A DNA stretch of 64,000 nucleotides from Balanoglossus misakiensis (Eukaryota > Hemichordata): NCBI GenBank assembly GCA_040954595.2, contig CM082589.2, positions 8,804,001-8,868,000 on the forward strand, read 5' to 3'. Shown one piece after another: positions 48,277 through 60,482 of the stretch. Made by a program: the position numbers and the translations under genes. Below the pieces are notes generated by a model that did not search any database, had not been told where the DNA came from, and worked only from the letters and a program-made list of their open reading frames with translations. Each line of letters opens with the position of its first letter. Position 1 is the first letter of the stretch.

Positions 48277-51200
48277 TCCTGACTGTCGCCTGTCTTAGGT
48301 CACCACTTCATAAGCGGTCTTACCCGTCATTGGCACAAACAGTCTCAGGAAGTAAGCTTTCAGCCTACCAATGTAGCTATTTTATTTTCCACTTTTTGTA
48401 AGTGAAGCCTGACTGTCGCCTGTCTTAGGTCACCACTTCATAAGCGGTCTTACCCGTCATTGGCACAAACAGTCAAGGAAGTAAGCTTTCAGCCTACCAA
48501 TGTAGCTATTATATTTTCCACTTTTTGTAAGTGAAGCCTGACTGTCGCCTGTCTTAGGTCACCACTTCATAAGCGGTCTTACCCGTCATTGGCACAAACA
48601 GTCTCAGGAAGTAAGCTTTCAGCCTACCAATGTAGCTATTGTATTTTCCACTTTTTGTAAGTGAAGTCTGACTGTCGCCTGTCTTAGGTCACCACTTCAT
48701 AAGCGGTCTTACCCGTCATTGGCACAAACAGTCTCAGGAAGTAAGCTTTCAGCCTACCAATGAAGCTATTGTATTTTCCACTTTTTGTAAGTGAAGCCTG
48801 ACTGTCGCCTGTCTTAGGTCACCACTTCATAAGCGGTCTTACCCGTCATTGGCACAAACAGTCTCAGGAAGTAAGCTTTCAGCCTACCAATATAGCTATT
48901 GTATTTTCCACTTTTTGTAAGTGAAGCCTGACTGTCGCCTGTCTTAGGTCACCACTTCATAAGCGGTCTTACCCGTCATTGGCACAAACTGTCTCAGGAA
49001 GTAAGCTTTCAGCCTACCAATGTAGCTATTGTATTTTTCACTTTTTGTAAGTGAAGTCTGACTGTCGCCTGTCTTTGGTCACCACTTCATAAGCGGTCTT
49101 ACCCGTCATTGGCACAAACAGTCTCAGGAAGTAAGCTTTCAGCCTACCAATGTAGCTATTGTATTTTCCACTTTTTGTAAGTGAAGCCTGACTGTCGCCT
49201 GTCTTAGGTCAACACTTCATAAGCGGTCTTACCCGTCATTGGCACAAACAGTCTCAGGAAGTAAGCTTTCAGCCTACCAATGTAGCTATTGCATTTTACA
49301 CTTTTTGTAAGTGAAGCCTGACTGTCGCCTGTCTTAGGTCACCACTTCATAAGCGGCCGCGGTCTTACCCGTCATTGGCACAAACAGTCTCAGGAAGTAA
49401 GCTTTCAGCCTGCCAATGTAGCTATTGTATTTTCCACTTTTTGTAAGTGAAGCCCTCTTGTCGCCTGTCTTAGGTCACCACTTCATAAGCGGTCTTACCC
49501 GTCATTGGCACAAACAGTCACAGGAAGTAAGCTTTCACGTACCAATGTAGCTATTGTATTTTCCACTTTTTGTAAGTGAAGCCTGACTGTCGCCTGTCTT
49601 AGGTCACCACTTCATAAGCGGTCTTACCCGTCATTGGCACAAACAGTCTCAGGAAGTAAGCTTTCAGCCTACCAATGTAGCTATTATATTTTCCAGTTTT
49701 TGTAAGTGAAGCCTGACTGTCGCCTGTCTAAGGTCACCACTTCATAAGTGGTCTTACCCGTTATTGGCACAAACAGTCTCAGGAAGTAAGCTTTCAGCCT
49801 ACCAATGTAGCTATTGTATTTTCCACTTTTTGTAAGTGAAGCCTGACTGTCGCCTGTCTTAGGTCACCACTTCATAAGCGGTCTTACCCGTCATTGGCAC
49901 AAACAGTCTCAGGAAGTAAGCTTTCAGCCTACCAATATAGCTATTGTATTTTCCACTTTTTGTAAGTGAAGCCTGACTGTCGCCTGTCTTAGGTCACCAC
50001 TTCATAAGCGGTCTTACCCGTCATTGGCACAAACTGTCTCAGGAAGTAAGCTTTCAGCCTACCAATGTAGCTATTGTATTTTTCACTTTTTGTAAGTGAA
50101 GTCTGACTGTCGCCTGTCTTTGGTCACCACTTCATAAGCGGTCTTACCCGTCATTGGCACAAACAGTCTCAGGAAGTAAGCTTTCAGCCTACCAATGTAG
50201 CTATTGTATTTTCCACTTTTTGTAAGTGAATCCTGACTGTCGCCTGTCTTAGGTCACCACTTCATAAGCGGTCTTACCCGTCATTGGCACAAACAGTCTC
50301 AGGAAGTAAGCTTTCAGCCAACCAATGTAGCTATTTTATTTTCCACTTTTTGTAAGTGAAGCCTGACTGTCGCCTGTCTTAGGTCACCACTTCATAAGCG
50401 GTCTTACCCGTCATTGGCACAAACAGTCAAGGAAGTAAGCTTTCAGCCTACCAATGTAGCTATTATATTTTCCACTTTTTGTAAGTGAAGCCTGACTGTC
50501 GCCTGTCTTAGGTCACCACTTCATAAGCGGTCTTACCCGTCATTGGCACAAACAGTCTCAGGAAGTAAGCTTTCAGCCTACCAATGTAGCTATTGTATTT
50601 TCCACTTTTTGTAAGTGAAGTCTGACTGTCGCCTGTCTTAGGTCACCACTTCATAAGCGGTCTTACCCGTCATTGGCACAAACAGTCTCAGGAAGTAAGC
50701 TTTCAGCCTACCAATGAAGCTATTGTATTTTCCACTTTTTGTAAGTGAAGCCTGACTGTCGCCTGTCTTAGGTCACCACTTCATAAGCGGTCTTACCCGT
50801 CATTGGCACAAACAGTCTCAGGAAGTAAGCTTTCAGCCTACCAATATAGCTATTGTATTTTCCACTTTTTGTAAGTGAAGCCTGACTGTCGCCTGTCTTA
50901 GGTCACCACTTCATAAGCGGTCTTACCCGTCATTGGCACAAACTGTCTCAGGAAGTAAGCTTTCAGCCTACCAATGTAGCTATTGTATTTTTCACTTTTT
51001 GTAAGTGAAGTCTGACTGTCGCCTGTCTTTGGTCACCACTTCATAAGCGGTCTTACCCGTCATTGGCACAAACAGTCTCAGGAAGTAAGCTTTCAGCCTA
51101 CCAATGTAGCTATTGTATTTTCCACTTTTTGTAAGTGAAGCCTGACTGTCGCCTGTCTTAGGTCAACACTTCATAAGCGGTCTTACCCGTCATTGGCACA

Positions 51201-52184
51201 AACAGTCTCAGGAAGTAAGCTTTCAGCCTACCAATGTAGCTATTGTATTTTACACTTTTTGTAAGTGAAGCCTGACTGTCGCCTGTCTTAGGTCACCACT
51301 TCATAAGCGGCCGCGGTCTTACCCGTCATTGGCACAAACAGTCTCAGGAAGTAAGCTTTCAGCCTGCCAATGTAGCTATTGTATTTTCCACTTTTTGTAA
51401 GTGAAGCCCTCTTGTCGCCTGTCTTAGGTCACCACTTCATAAGCGGTCTTACCCGTCATTGGCACAAACAGTCACAGGAAGTAAGCTTTCACGTACCAAT
51501 GTAGCTATTGTATTTTCCACTTTTTGTAAGTGAAGCCTGACTGTCGCCTGTCTTAGGTCACCACTTCATAAGCGGTCTTACCCGTCATTGGCACAAACAG
51601 TCTCAGGAAGTAAGCTTTCAGCCTACCAATGTAGCTATTATATTTTCCAGTTTTTGTAAGTGAAGCCTGACTGTCGCCTGTCTAAGGTCACCACTTCATA
51701 AGTGGTCTTACCCGTTATTGGCACAAACAGTCTCAGGAAGTAAGCTTTCAGCCTACCAATGTAGCTATTGTATTTTCCACTTTTTGTAAGTGAAGCCTGA
51801 CTGTCGCCTGTCTTAGGTCACCACTTCATAAGCGGTCTTACCCGTCATTGGCACAAACAGTCTCAGGAAGTAAGCTTTCAGCCTACCAATATAGCTATTG
51901 TATTTTCCACTTTTTGTAAGTGAAGCCTGACTGTCGCCTGTCTTAGGTCACCACTTCATAAGCGGTCTTACCCGTCATTGGCACAAACTGTCTCAGGAAG
52001 TAAGCTTTCAGCCTACCAATGTAGCTATTGTATTTTTCACTTTTTGTAAGTGAAGTCTGACTGTCGCCTGTCTTTGGTCACCACTTCATAAGCGGTCTTA
52101 CCCGTCATTGGCACAAACAGTCTCAGGAAGTAAGCTTTCAGCCTACCAATGTAGCTATTGTATTTTCCACTTTTTGTAAGTGAA
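48277..52184. repeat. 15-monomer (1,954-bp) tandem duplication with NotI variants
   Basis: Two adjacent copies, about 48277-50230 and 50231-52184. Markers are offset by exactly 1,954 bp: GAATCCTG 48277/50231, TCAAGG 48473/50427, GTCTTTGG 49071/51025, GCGGCCGC 49353/51307. Sub-units of about 1,045 bp (eight monomers) also recur (GTCTTTGG 49071 to 50116 and 51025 to 52070; NotI 51307 to 52352). Confidence 0.9.
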
Positions 52185-55100
52185 GCCTGACTGTCGCCTG
52201 TCTTAGGTCAACACTTCATAAGCGGTCTTACCCGTCATTGGCACAAACAGTCTCAGGAAGTAAGCTTTCAGCCTACCAATGTAGCTATTGTATTTTACAC
52301 TTTTTGTAAGTGAAGCCTGACTGTCGCCTGTCTTAGGTCACCACTTCATAAGCGGCCGCGGTCTTACCCGTCATTGGCACAAACAGTCTCAGGAAGTAAG
52401 CTTTCACGTACCAATGTAGCTATTGTATTTTCCACTTTTTGTAAGTGAAGCCCTCTTGTCGCCTGTCTTAGGTCACCACTTCATAAGCGGTCTTACCCGT
52501 CATTGGCACAAACAGTCACAGGAAGTAAGCTTTCACGTACCAATGTAGCTATTGTATTTTCCACTTTTTGTAAGTGAAGCCTGACTGTCGCCTGTCTTAG
52601 GTCACCACTTCATAAGCGGTCTTACCCGTCATTGGCACAAACAGTCTCAGGAAGTAAGCTTTCAGCCTACCAATGTAGCTATTATATTTTCCACTTTTTG
52701 TAAGTGAAGCCTGACTGTCGCCTGTCTAAGGTCACCACTTCATAAGTGGTCTTACCCGTTATTGGCACAAACAGTCTCAGGAAGTAAGCTTTCAGCCTAC
52801 CAATGTAGCTATTGTATTTTCCACTTTTTGTAAGTGAAGCCTGACTGTCGCCTGTCTTAGGTCACCACTTCATAAGCGGTCTTACCTGTCATTGGCACAA
52901 ACAGTCTCAGGAAGTAAGCTTTCAGCCTACCAATGTAGCTATTGTATTTTCCACTTTTTGTAAGTGAAGCCTGACTGTCGCCTGTCTTAGGTCACCACTT
53001 CATAAGCGGTCTTACCCGTCATTGGCACAAACAGTCTCAGGAAGTAAGCTTTCAGCCTACCAATGTAGCTATTGAATTTTCCACTTTTTGTAAGTGAAGC
53101 CTGACTGTCGCCTGTCTTAGGTCACCACTTCATAAGCGGTCTTACCCGTCATTGGCACAAACAGTCTCAGGAAGTAAGCTTTCAGCCTACCAATGTAGCT
53201 ATTATATTTTCCACTTTTTGTAAGTGAAGCCTGACTGTCGCCTGTCTTAGGTCACCACTTCATAAGTGGTCTTACCCGTTATTGGCACAAACAGTCTCAG
53301 GAAGTAAGCTTTCAGCCTACCAATGTAGCTATTGTATTTTCCACTTTTTGTAAGTGAAGCCTGACTGTCGCCTATCTTAGGTCACCACTTCATAAGCGGT
53401 CTTACCTGTCATTGGCACAAACAGTCTCAGGAAGTAAGCTTTCAGCCTACCAATGTAGCTATTGTATTTTCCACTTTTTGTAAGTGAAGCCTGACTGTCG
53501 TCTGTCTTAGGTCACCACTTCATAAGCGGTCTTACCCGTCATTGGCACAAACAGTCTCAGGAAGTAAGCTTTCAGCCTACCAATGTAGCTATTGTATTTT
53601 CCACTTTTTGTAAGTGAAGCCTGACTGTCGCCTGTCTTAGGTCACCACTTCATAAGCGGTCTTACCCGTCATTGGCACAAACAGTCTCAGGACGTAAGCT
53701 TTCAGCCTACCAATGTAGCTATTGTATTTTCCACTTTTTATAAGTGAAGCCTGACTGTCGCCTGTCTTAGGTCACCACTTCATAAGCGGTCTTACCTGTC
53801 ATTGGCACAAACAGTCACAGGAAGTAAGCTTTCAGCCTACCAATGTAGCTATTGTATACTCCACTTTTTGTAAGTGAAGCCTGACTGTCGCCTGTCTTAG
53901 GTCACCACTTCATAAGCGGTCTTACCCGTCATTGGCACAAACAGTCTCAGGAAGTAAGCTTTCAGCCTACCAATGTAGCTATTTTATTTTCCACTTTTTG
54001 TAAGTGAAGCCTGACTGTCGCCTGTCTTAGGTCACCACTTCATAAGCGGTCTTACCCGTCATTGGCACAAACAGTCTCAGGAAGTAAGCTTTCAGCCTAC
54101 CAATGTAGCTATTGTATTTTCCGCTTTTTGTAAGTGAAGCCTGACTATCGCCTGTCTTAGGTCACCACTTCATAAGCGGTCTTACCCAACATTGGCATAA
54201 ACAGTCTCAGGAAGTAAGCTTTCAGCCTATCAATGTAGCTATTATATTTTCCACTTTTTGTAAGTGAAGCCTGACTGTCGCCTGTCTTAGGTCACCACTT
54301 CATAAGCGGTCTTACCTGTCATTGGCACAAACAGTCTTAGGAAGTAAGCTTTCAGCCTACCAATGTAGCTATTGTATTTTCCACTTTTTGTAAGTGAAGC
54401 CTGACTGTCGCCTGTCTTAGGTCACCACTTCATAAGCGGTCTTACCCGTCATTGGCACAAACAGTCTCAGGAAGTAAGCTTTCAGCCTACCAATGTAGCT
54501 ATTGTATTTTCCAATTTTTGTAAGTGAAGCCTGACTGTCGCCTGTCTTAGGTCACCACTTCATAAGCGGTCTTACCCGTCATTGGCACAAACAGTCTCAG
54601 GAAGTAAGCTTTCAGCCTACCAATGTAGCTATTATATTTTCCACTTTTTGTAAGTGAAGCCTGACTGTCGCCTGTCTTAGGTCACCACTTCATAAGCGGT
54701 CTTACCTGTCATTGGCACAAACAGTCTCAGGAAGTAAGCTTTCAGCCTACCAATGTAGCTATTGTATTTTCCATTTTTTGTAAGTGAAGCCTGACTGTCG
54801 CCTGTCTTAGGTCACCACTTCATAAGCGGTCTTACCCGTCATTGGCACAAACAGTCTCAGGAAGTAAGCTTTCAGCCTACCAATGTAGCTATTGTATTTT
54901 CCACTTTTTGTAAGTGAAGCCTGACTGTCGCCTGTCTTAGGTCACCACTTCATAAGCGGTCTTACCCGTCATTGGCACAAACAGTCTCAGGAAGTAAGCT
55001 TTCAGCCTACCAATGTAGCTATTGTATTTTCCATTTTTTGTAAGTGAAGCCTGACTGTCGCCTGTCTTAGGTCACCACTTCATAAGCGGTCTTACCCGTC

Positions 55101-57887
55101 ATTGGCACAAACAGTCTCAGGAAGTAAGCTTTCAGCCTACCAATGTAGCTATTGTATTTTCCACTTTTTGTAAGTGAAGCCTGACTGTCGCCTGGCTTAG
55201 GTCACCACTTCATAAGCGGTCTTACCCGTCATTGGCACAAACAGTCTCAGGAAGTAAGCTTTCAGCCTACCAATGAAGCTATTGTATTTTCCACTTTTTG
55301 TAAGTGAAGCCTGACTGTCGCCTGTCTTAGGTCACCACTTCATAAGCGGTCTTACCCGTCATTGGCACAAACAGTCTCAGGAAGTAAGCTTTCAGCCTAC
55401 CAATGTAGCTATTGTATTTTCCACTTTTTGTAAGTGAAGCCTGACTGTCGCCTGTCTTAGGTCACCACTTCATAAGCGGTCTTACCCGTCATTGGCACAA
55501 ACAGTCTCAGGAAGTAAGCTTTCAGCCTACCAATGTAGCTATTGTATTTTCCATTTTTTGTAAGTGAAGCCTGACTGTCGCCTGTCTTAGGTCACCACTT
55601 CATAAGCGGTCTTACCCGTCATTGGCACAAACAGTCTCAGGAAGTAAGCTTTCAGCCTACCAATGTAGCTATTGTATTTTCCACTTTTTGTAAATGAAGC
55701 CTGACTGTCGCCTGGCTTAGGTCACCACTTCATAAGCGGTCTTACCCGTCATTGGCACAAACAGTCTCAGGAAGTAAGCTTTCAGCCTACCAATGAAGCT
55801 ATTGTATTTTCCACTTTTTGTAAGTGAAGCCTGACTGTCGCCTGTCTTAGGTCACCACTTCATAAGCGGTCTTACCCGTCATTGGCACAAACAGTCTCAG
55901 GAAGTAAGCTTTCAGCCTACCAATGTAGCTATTGTATTTTCCACTTTTTGTAAGTGAAGCCTGACTGTCGCCTGTCTTAGGTCACCACTTCATAAGCGGT
56001 CTTACCCGTCATTGGCACAAACAGTCTCAGGAAGTAAGCTTTCAGCCTACCAATGTAGCTATTGTATTTTCCACTTTTTGTAAGTGAAGCCTGACTGTCG
56101 CCTGTCTTAGGTCACCACTTCATAAGCGGTCTTACCCGTCATTGGCACAAACAGTCTCAGGAAGTAAGCTTTCAGCCTACCAATGTAGCTATTTTATTTT
56201 CCACTTTTTGTAAGTGAAGCCTGACTGTCGCCTGTCTTAGGTCACCACTTCATAAGCGGTCTTACCCGTCATTGGCACAAACAGTCTCAGGAAGTAAGCT
56301 TTCAGCCTACCAATGTAGCTATTATATTTTCCACTTTTTGTAAGTGAAGCCTGACTGTCGCCTGTCTTAGGTCACCACTTCATAAGCGGTCTTACCCGTC
56401 ATTGGCACAAACAGTCTCAGGAAGTAAGCTTTCAGCCTACCAATGTAGCTATTGTATTTTCCACTTTTTGTAAGTGAAGTCTGACTGTCGCCTGTCTTAG
56501 GTCACCACTTCATAAGCGGTCTTACCCGTCATTGGCACAAACAGTCTCAGGAAGTAAGCTTTCAGCCTACCAATGAAGCTATTGTATTTTCCACTTTTTG
56601 TAAGTGAAGCCTGACTGTCGCCTGTCTTAGGTCACCACTTCATAAGCGGTCTTACCCGTCATTGGCACAAACAGTCTCAGGAAGTAAGCTTTCAGCCTAC
56701 CAATATAGCTATTGTATTTTCCACTTTTTGTAAGTGAAGCCTGACTGTCGCCTGTCTTAGGTCACCACTTCATAAGCGGTCTTACCCGTCATTGGCACAA
56801 ACTGTCTCAGGAAGTAAGCTTTCAGCCTACCAATGTAGCTATTGTATTTTTCACTTTTTGTAAGTGAAGTCTGACTGTCGCCTGTCTTAGGTCACCACTT
56901 CATAAGCGGCCTTACCCGTCATTGGCACAAACAGTCTCAGGAAGTAAGCTTTCAGCCTACCAATGTAGCTATTGTATTTTCCACTTTTTGTAAGTGAAGC
57001 CTGACTGTCGCCTGTCTTAGGTCAACACTTCATAAGCGGTCTTACCCGTCATTGGCACAAACAGTCTCAGGAAGTAAGCTTTCAGCCTACCAATGTAGCT
57101 ATTGTATTTTACACTTTTTGTAAGTGAAGCCTGACTGTCGCCTGTCTTAGGTCACCACTTCATAAGCGGCCGCGGTCTTACCCGTCATTGGCACAAACAG
57201 TCTCAGGAAGTAAGCTTTCAGCCTGCCAATGTAGCTATTGTATTTTCCACTTTTTGTAAGTGAAGCCCTCTTGTCGCCTGTCTTAGGTCACCACTTCATA
57301 AGCGGTCTTACCCGTCATTGGCACAAACAGTCACAGGAAGTAAGCTTTCACGTACCAATGTAGCTATTGTATTTTCCACTTTTTGTAAGTGAAGCCTGAC
57401 TGTCGCCTGTCTTAGGTCACCACTTCATAAGCGGTCTTACCCGTCATTGGCACAAACAGTCTCAGGAAGTAAGCTTTCAGCCTACCAATGTAGCTATTAT
57501 ATTTTCCAGTTTTTGTATGTGAAGCCTGACTGTCGCCTGTCTAAGGTCACCACTTCATAAGTGGTCTTACCCGTTATTGGCACAAACAGTCTCAGGAAGT
57601 AAGCTTTCAGCCTACCAATGTAGCTATTGTATTTTCCACTTTTTGTAAGTGAAGCCTGACTGTCGCCTGTCTTAGGTCACCACTTCATAAGCGGTCTTAC
57701 CTGTCATTGGCACAAACAGTCTCAGGAAGTAAGCTTTCAGCCTACCAATGTAGCTATTGTATTTTCCACTTTTTGTAAGTGAAGCCTGACTGTCGCCTGT
57801 CTTAGGTCACCACTTCATAAGCGGTCTTACCCGTCATTGGCACAAACAGTCTCAGGAAGTAAGCTTTCAGCCTACCAATGTAGCTAT

Positions 57888-58438
57888 ACACGAATCACGA
57901 ATCTCAGGCGCGCGATGCATTGTGGGGTTGGGGCAATGGTCAAGTGGGCATCAACGGGCGCTCTCTTGCGTAACCAGGGTAAACAATAGACACCGACCAC
58001 AACAATAACACGGAAGTTATCGTCCGAAACAGGTGCGTATTGATTATTTCTCCCTATATTTTACACATGGTGACATTTACTAGTGTCCTCTACAGCTATT
58101 TTGCAGAATTATTCTCTTAAAAACTGAAAAATTACTGACTATTATTACGGGCTTCTTCGACGTCCGACGCGTCGCCGGGCGCCGGCCCGGGTAAAGTTAT
58201 GCTAGTTCAAGTTACGTTCACTTCTACTGAAGCCGAATCATCGCAAAATAATTACTTTAAGATGTTAGCCGTTTCATAAATAGAGAAAAAAACTGTGATG
58301 TGGTACATTGGCGATATTCTCGAATATTTCTGTGATCGGTAACAAGTTACGGGCATCGCATCGGCAGCTCGTTTCGGCGGTAAAACAAAGACCGCTGCCG
58401 GGGATGCAGCTGAAGGTCTCGGTCGTCTTCTACCTCGA
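57888..58438 (+). repeat. Left terminal inverted repeat
   Basis: Pairs with 63520-64000 from 57968 to 58438 (471 bp seen to match); the outer 80 bp has its partner beyond the window. The outer tip holds a short direct repeat CACGAATCACGAATC. Inside are a CpG-dense palindromic stretch (about 58160-58192, with GACGCGTC and CCGGCCCGGG) and a hairpin (GCATCGGCAGC 58358-58368 with GCTGCC...GATGC 58394-58407). These are candidate transposase-binding or structural sites. Confidence 0.93.
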
Positions 58439-58585
58439 TGTTCTCAGGCCTGAAAGTCACTAAAAGTCATTCTGACTTACTACGAGTTGCGTGTTGTGAG
58501 ACCCACTTGTTATTTTGACTATAGGGGGGCTAGTAATGATTCAATCAGAAAATTATTATAAATTGTATTTTATCTAGGTCTAAGA
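58439..58585 (+). promoter_or_regulatory. Upstream region of the transposase gene
   Basis: 147 bp between the inverted repeat and the ATG. No TATA box is clear. TTTTATCTAG directly before GTCTAAGAATG looks like a splice acceptor, so a 5' UTR intron starting in the inverted repeat is possible. Confidence 0.4.
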
Positions 58586-60217
58586 ATGCCAGGACATCGT
58601 AATTGCTGCGTAGTCGACTGTGGAAACAGTGGCGCCAGGTTAGAAAAATGGATGACAGAGGTCTGTTCAAATCACAATTGCTTATTTGGACAGGGTCGGT
58701 GCAATTGTCCTCCACCATTTGCCCTTTTCCCGTTTCCAACGGCACTCAAAGATGCATCAGGAAGACTCAGATGGCAACGATTGATCAATCGAAAAGACGC
58801 TACCGGCAAAAATTGGAAACCAAACAGATATTCCAGGGTTTGTTCTCGCCATTTCATAGACGGTAGACCAACGAGTAAACACCCTGATCCCATTCTGCAC
58901 CTCGGCTATGTTTATTCTAAACGGCACGTCATCAAGTCCAGACGGAGTCCAGTGAGCAGGGTCGTTGACGTAGTCGAGTGTGATAGTGGAAGTGGCGAAT
59001 GCGCATCTTTGCCAACAACCAGCGATGCACCACAGGACTCTGCCAATATGCCGTCATTTACACCACCATCACCCATATTAACTCATAAGCCTACAAATGA
59101 CCATGATTATTGCTCTCCACCTTGTGAACCCAGCACATGTACAAATGAAATATGTGCCGAGAAATTGAAAGCCAAAGACAGGGAGATTCACCTGCTGAGA
59201 CAATATACAGGTATATTGAAACGAGAGGTGGATAATCTGAAAAAAAAACTCAACGACAAAATCAAACAGCCTTTCAGTCATGTAAATCTTTCTGATGATA
59301 GAAAAACGAGACTTTTTACAGGACTGCCAAACAAAAAAACTTTTGATAATTTATTTGATAATGTTATTCGAATTAAGGCATTGAAACTGAAATACTGGAG
59401 GGGCCCGAGCAAACTGTCAACTAGGGTGCGTAGGTTTACCCGGACGCCAACAAAATCTGGACCAAGTCGCCGACTCCGACAAAAGGATGAATTCCTTCTA
59501 ACACTGATGAAGTTGCGTCTCGGGAGCACAAATGCAGATCTGGCTGACCGTTTTGGTGTGAGTTCAAGCACTGTTAGTAACATCATCAATACGTGGTTGC
59601 GATTTTTAGCTCGTGAATGGAAATGTCTAATTTACAATCCCCCGAGAGAAGTGGCAAGTCAACACTGTCCCACGAAATTCAGAAAATCAAAATATAAGAA
59701 TGTTAGACACATTATAGATTGTACCGAGGTTTTCATTGAAGCACCAAAGGATCCGGTTGTGCGTGCAGCCACATTTTCTGAATACAAACATCATGAAACA
59801 ATTAAATTTTTAGTTTCAATTATGCCATGTGGGATGTTTAATTTTATATCTGAGACATGGGGTGGGAGAACGTCTGACGTTTACTTGACTCGACAGTGCG
59901 GGTTTTACGACATACTGGAATACAATGACGAAATAATGGCAGACAAAGGTTTTACTATTGCTGATGACCTCTTACTTAGACACTGTCATCTCCACATGCC
60001 TCCTGGCAAACGCGGTGACGAACAAATGTCCCAACGTGACGTTCTACGAACAAAAGAAATTGCAAACTTGAGAATATTTGTTGAAAAAGCTATAAGAAGG
60101 TTGAAAACATTCAAAATTTTGAAAAATGAGCTTCCAATCACACTTTTAGATAAAGCTGATGACATCGTTACGATATGTGCAGCGATATGTAACACATATC
60201 CAAAACTGTGTATGTGA
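58586..60217 (+). CDS. THAP-domain DDE transposase
   Basis: A 543-aa, uninterrupted protein that would bind the inverted repeats and catalyse excision and integration. The N-terminal THAP zinc finger (about residues 5-108) has C8, C12, C86 and H89 (C2CH pattern), W63 and the C-terminal HPDP motif. The insert between the first cysteines and the core is itself Cys-rich. A low-complexity linker (about 130-190) follows, then a short coiled coil (about 190-226) and a helix-turn-helix (about 303-343, LGSTNADLADRFGVSSSTV). The DDE_4-type catalytic core (about 370-540) has D378 in HIIDCTEV, D453 in MADKGF and E500 in FVEKAIRRLK. All three acidic residues are present. The ATG at 58586 starts directly before the THAP cysteines. 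Possible poly-A signals are at 60288-60293 and 60311-60316. It converges on the YqaJ gene. Confidence 0.94.
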   Translation: MPGHRNCCVVDCGNSGARLEKWMTEVCSNHNCLFGQGRCNCPPPFALFPFPTALKDASGRLRWQRLINRKDATGKNWKPNRYSRVCSRHFIDGRPTSKHPDPILHLGYVYSKRHVIKSRRSPVSRVVDVVECDSGSGECASLPTTSDAPQDSANMPSFTPPSPILTHKPTNDHDYCSPPCEPSTCTNEICAEKLKAKDREIHLLRQYTGILKREVDNLKKKLNDKIKQPFSHVNLSDDRKTRLFTGLPNKKTFDNLFDNVIRIKALKLKYWRGPSKLSTRVRRFTRTPTKSGPSRRLRQKDEFLLTLMKLRLGSTNADLADRFGVSSSTVSNIINTWLRFLAREWKCLIYNPPREVASQHCPTKFRKSKYKNVRHIIDCTEVFIEAPKDPVVRAATFSEYKHHETIKFLVSIMPCGMFNFISETWGGRTSDVYLTRQCGFYDILEYNDEIMADKGFTIADDLLLRHCHLHMPPGKRGDEQMSQRDVLRTKEIANLRIFVEKAIRRLKTFKILKNELPITLLDKADDIVTICAAICNTYPKLCM

Positions 60218-60381
60218 GCCATGATCTGATGTATGGACCATGTAGTGTTATAGAAAACGGTATTTTCCACAATATTGTGAGTAACGAAATAAATACAATG
60301 TTAATTTTCAAATAAAAAACTTTTCATTTTATTTCTTTCCTGATATGAAATTCTAAATGTACTATAAGTACTATAAGTCTT

Positions 60382-60416
<35 letters not shown>

Positions 60417-60480
60417 CGCACCTATACGCACACCATCCCTCATTGACAATTATAAGGTACAGAAGAAGTTAATAACTCAT
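60218..60480 (+). terminator. Transposase 3' region with AATAAA signals and CA microsatellite
   Basis: AATAAA occurs at 60288-60293 and 60311-60316, 71 and 94 bp after the stop. A (CA)n tract of about 15 units lies at 60383-60412. The rest is unique AT-rich sequence up to the MITE. No gene is seen. Confidence 0.65.
60383..60412. repeat. (CA)n microsatellite
   Basis: About 15 uninterrupted CA dinucleotides, ending in CAAACACGCACC. Confidence 0.95.
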
Positions 60481-60482
60481 TA

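Larger units (their letters stand above)
43829..57887. repeat. 130-bp satellite array, block 3
   Basis: About 108 monomers in the same orientation as blocks 1 and 2, ending at phase 76 (TAGCTAT) where the DNA transposon begins. The units are clean 130-mers apart from known variants. They contain the same variant cassettes as block 2, including the CCGCTTCA marker (46483, 47913), the TCAAGG deletion (48473, 50427) and NotI-type units. No genes or RNA genes are seen. Confidence 0.98.

Noticed and set aside
1-57887. Hammerhead ribozyme encoded in the satellite
   Set aside because: The monomer has CTGACTG rather than the required CTGANGA core, and there is no GAAA partner in the right place.
1-57887. 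Telomere-like TTAGG repeats or nuclear-receptor AGGTCA sites in each monomer
   Set aside because: TTAGGTCA occurs once per 130 bp, not in tandem. A single AGGTCA half-site per unit is no evidence of function.
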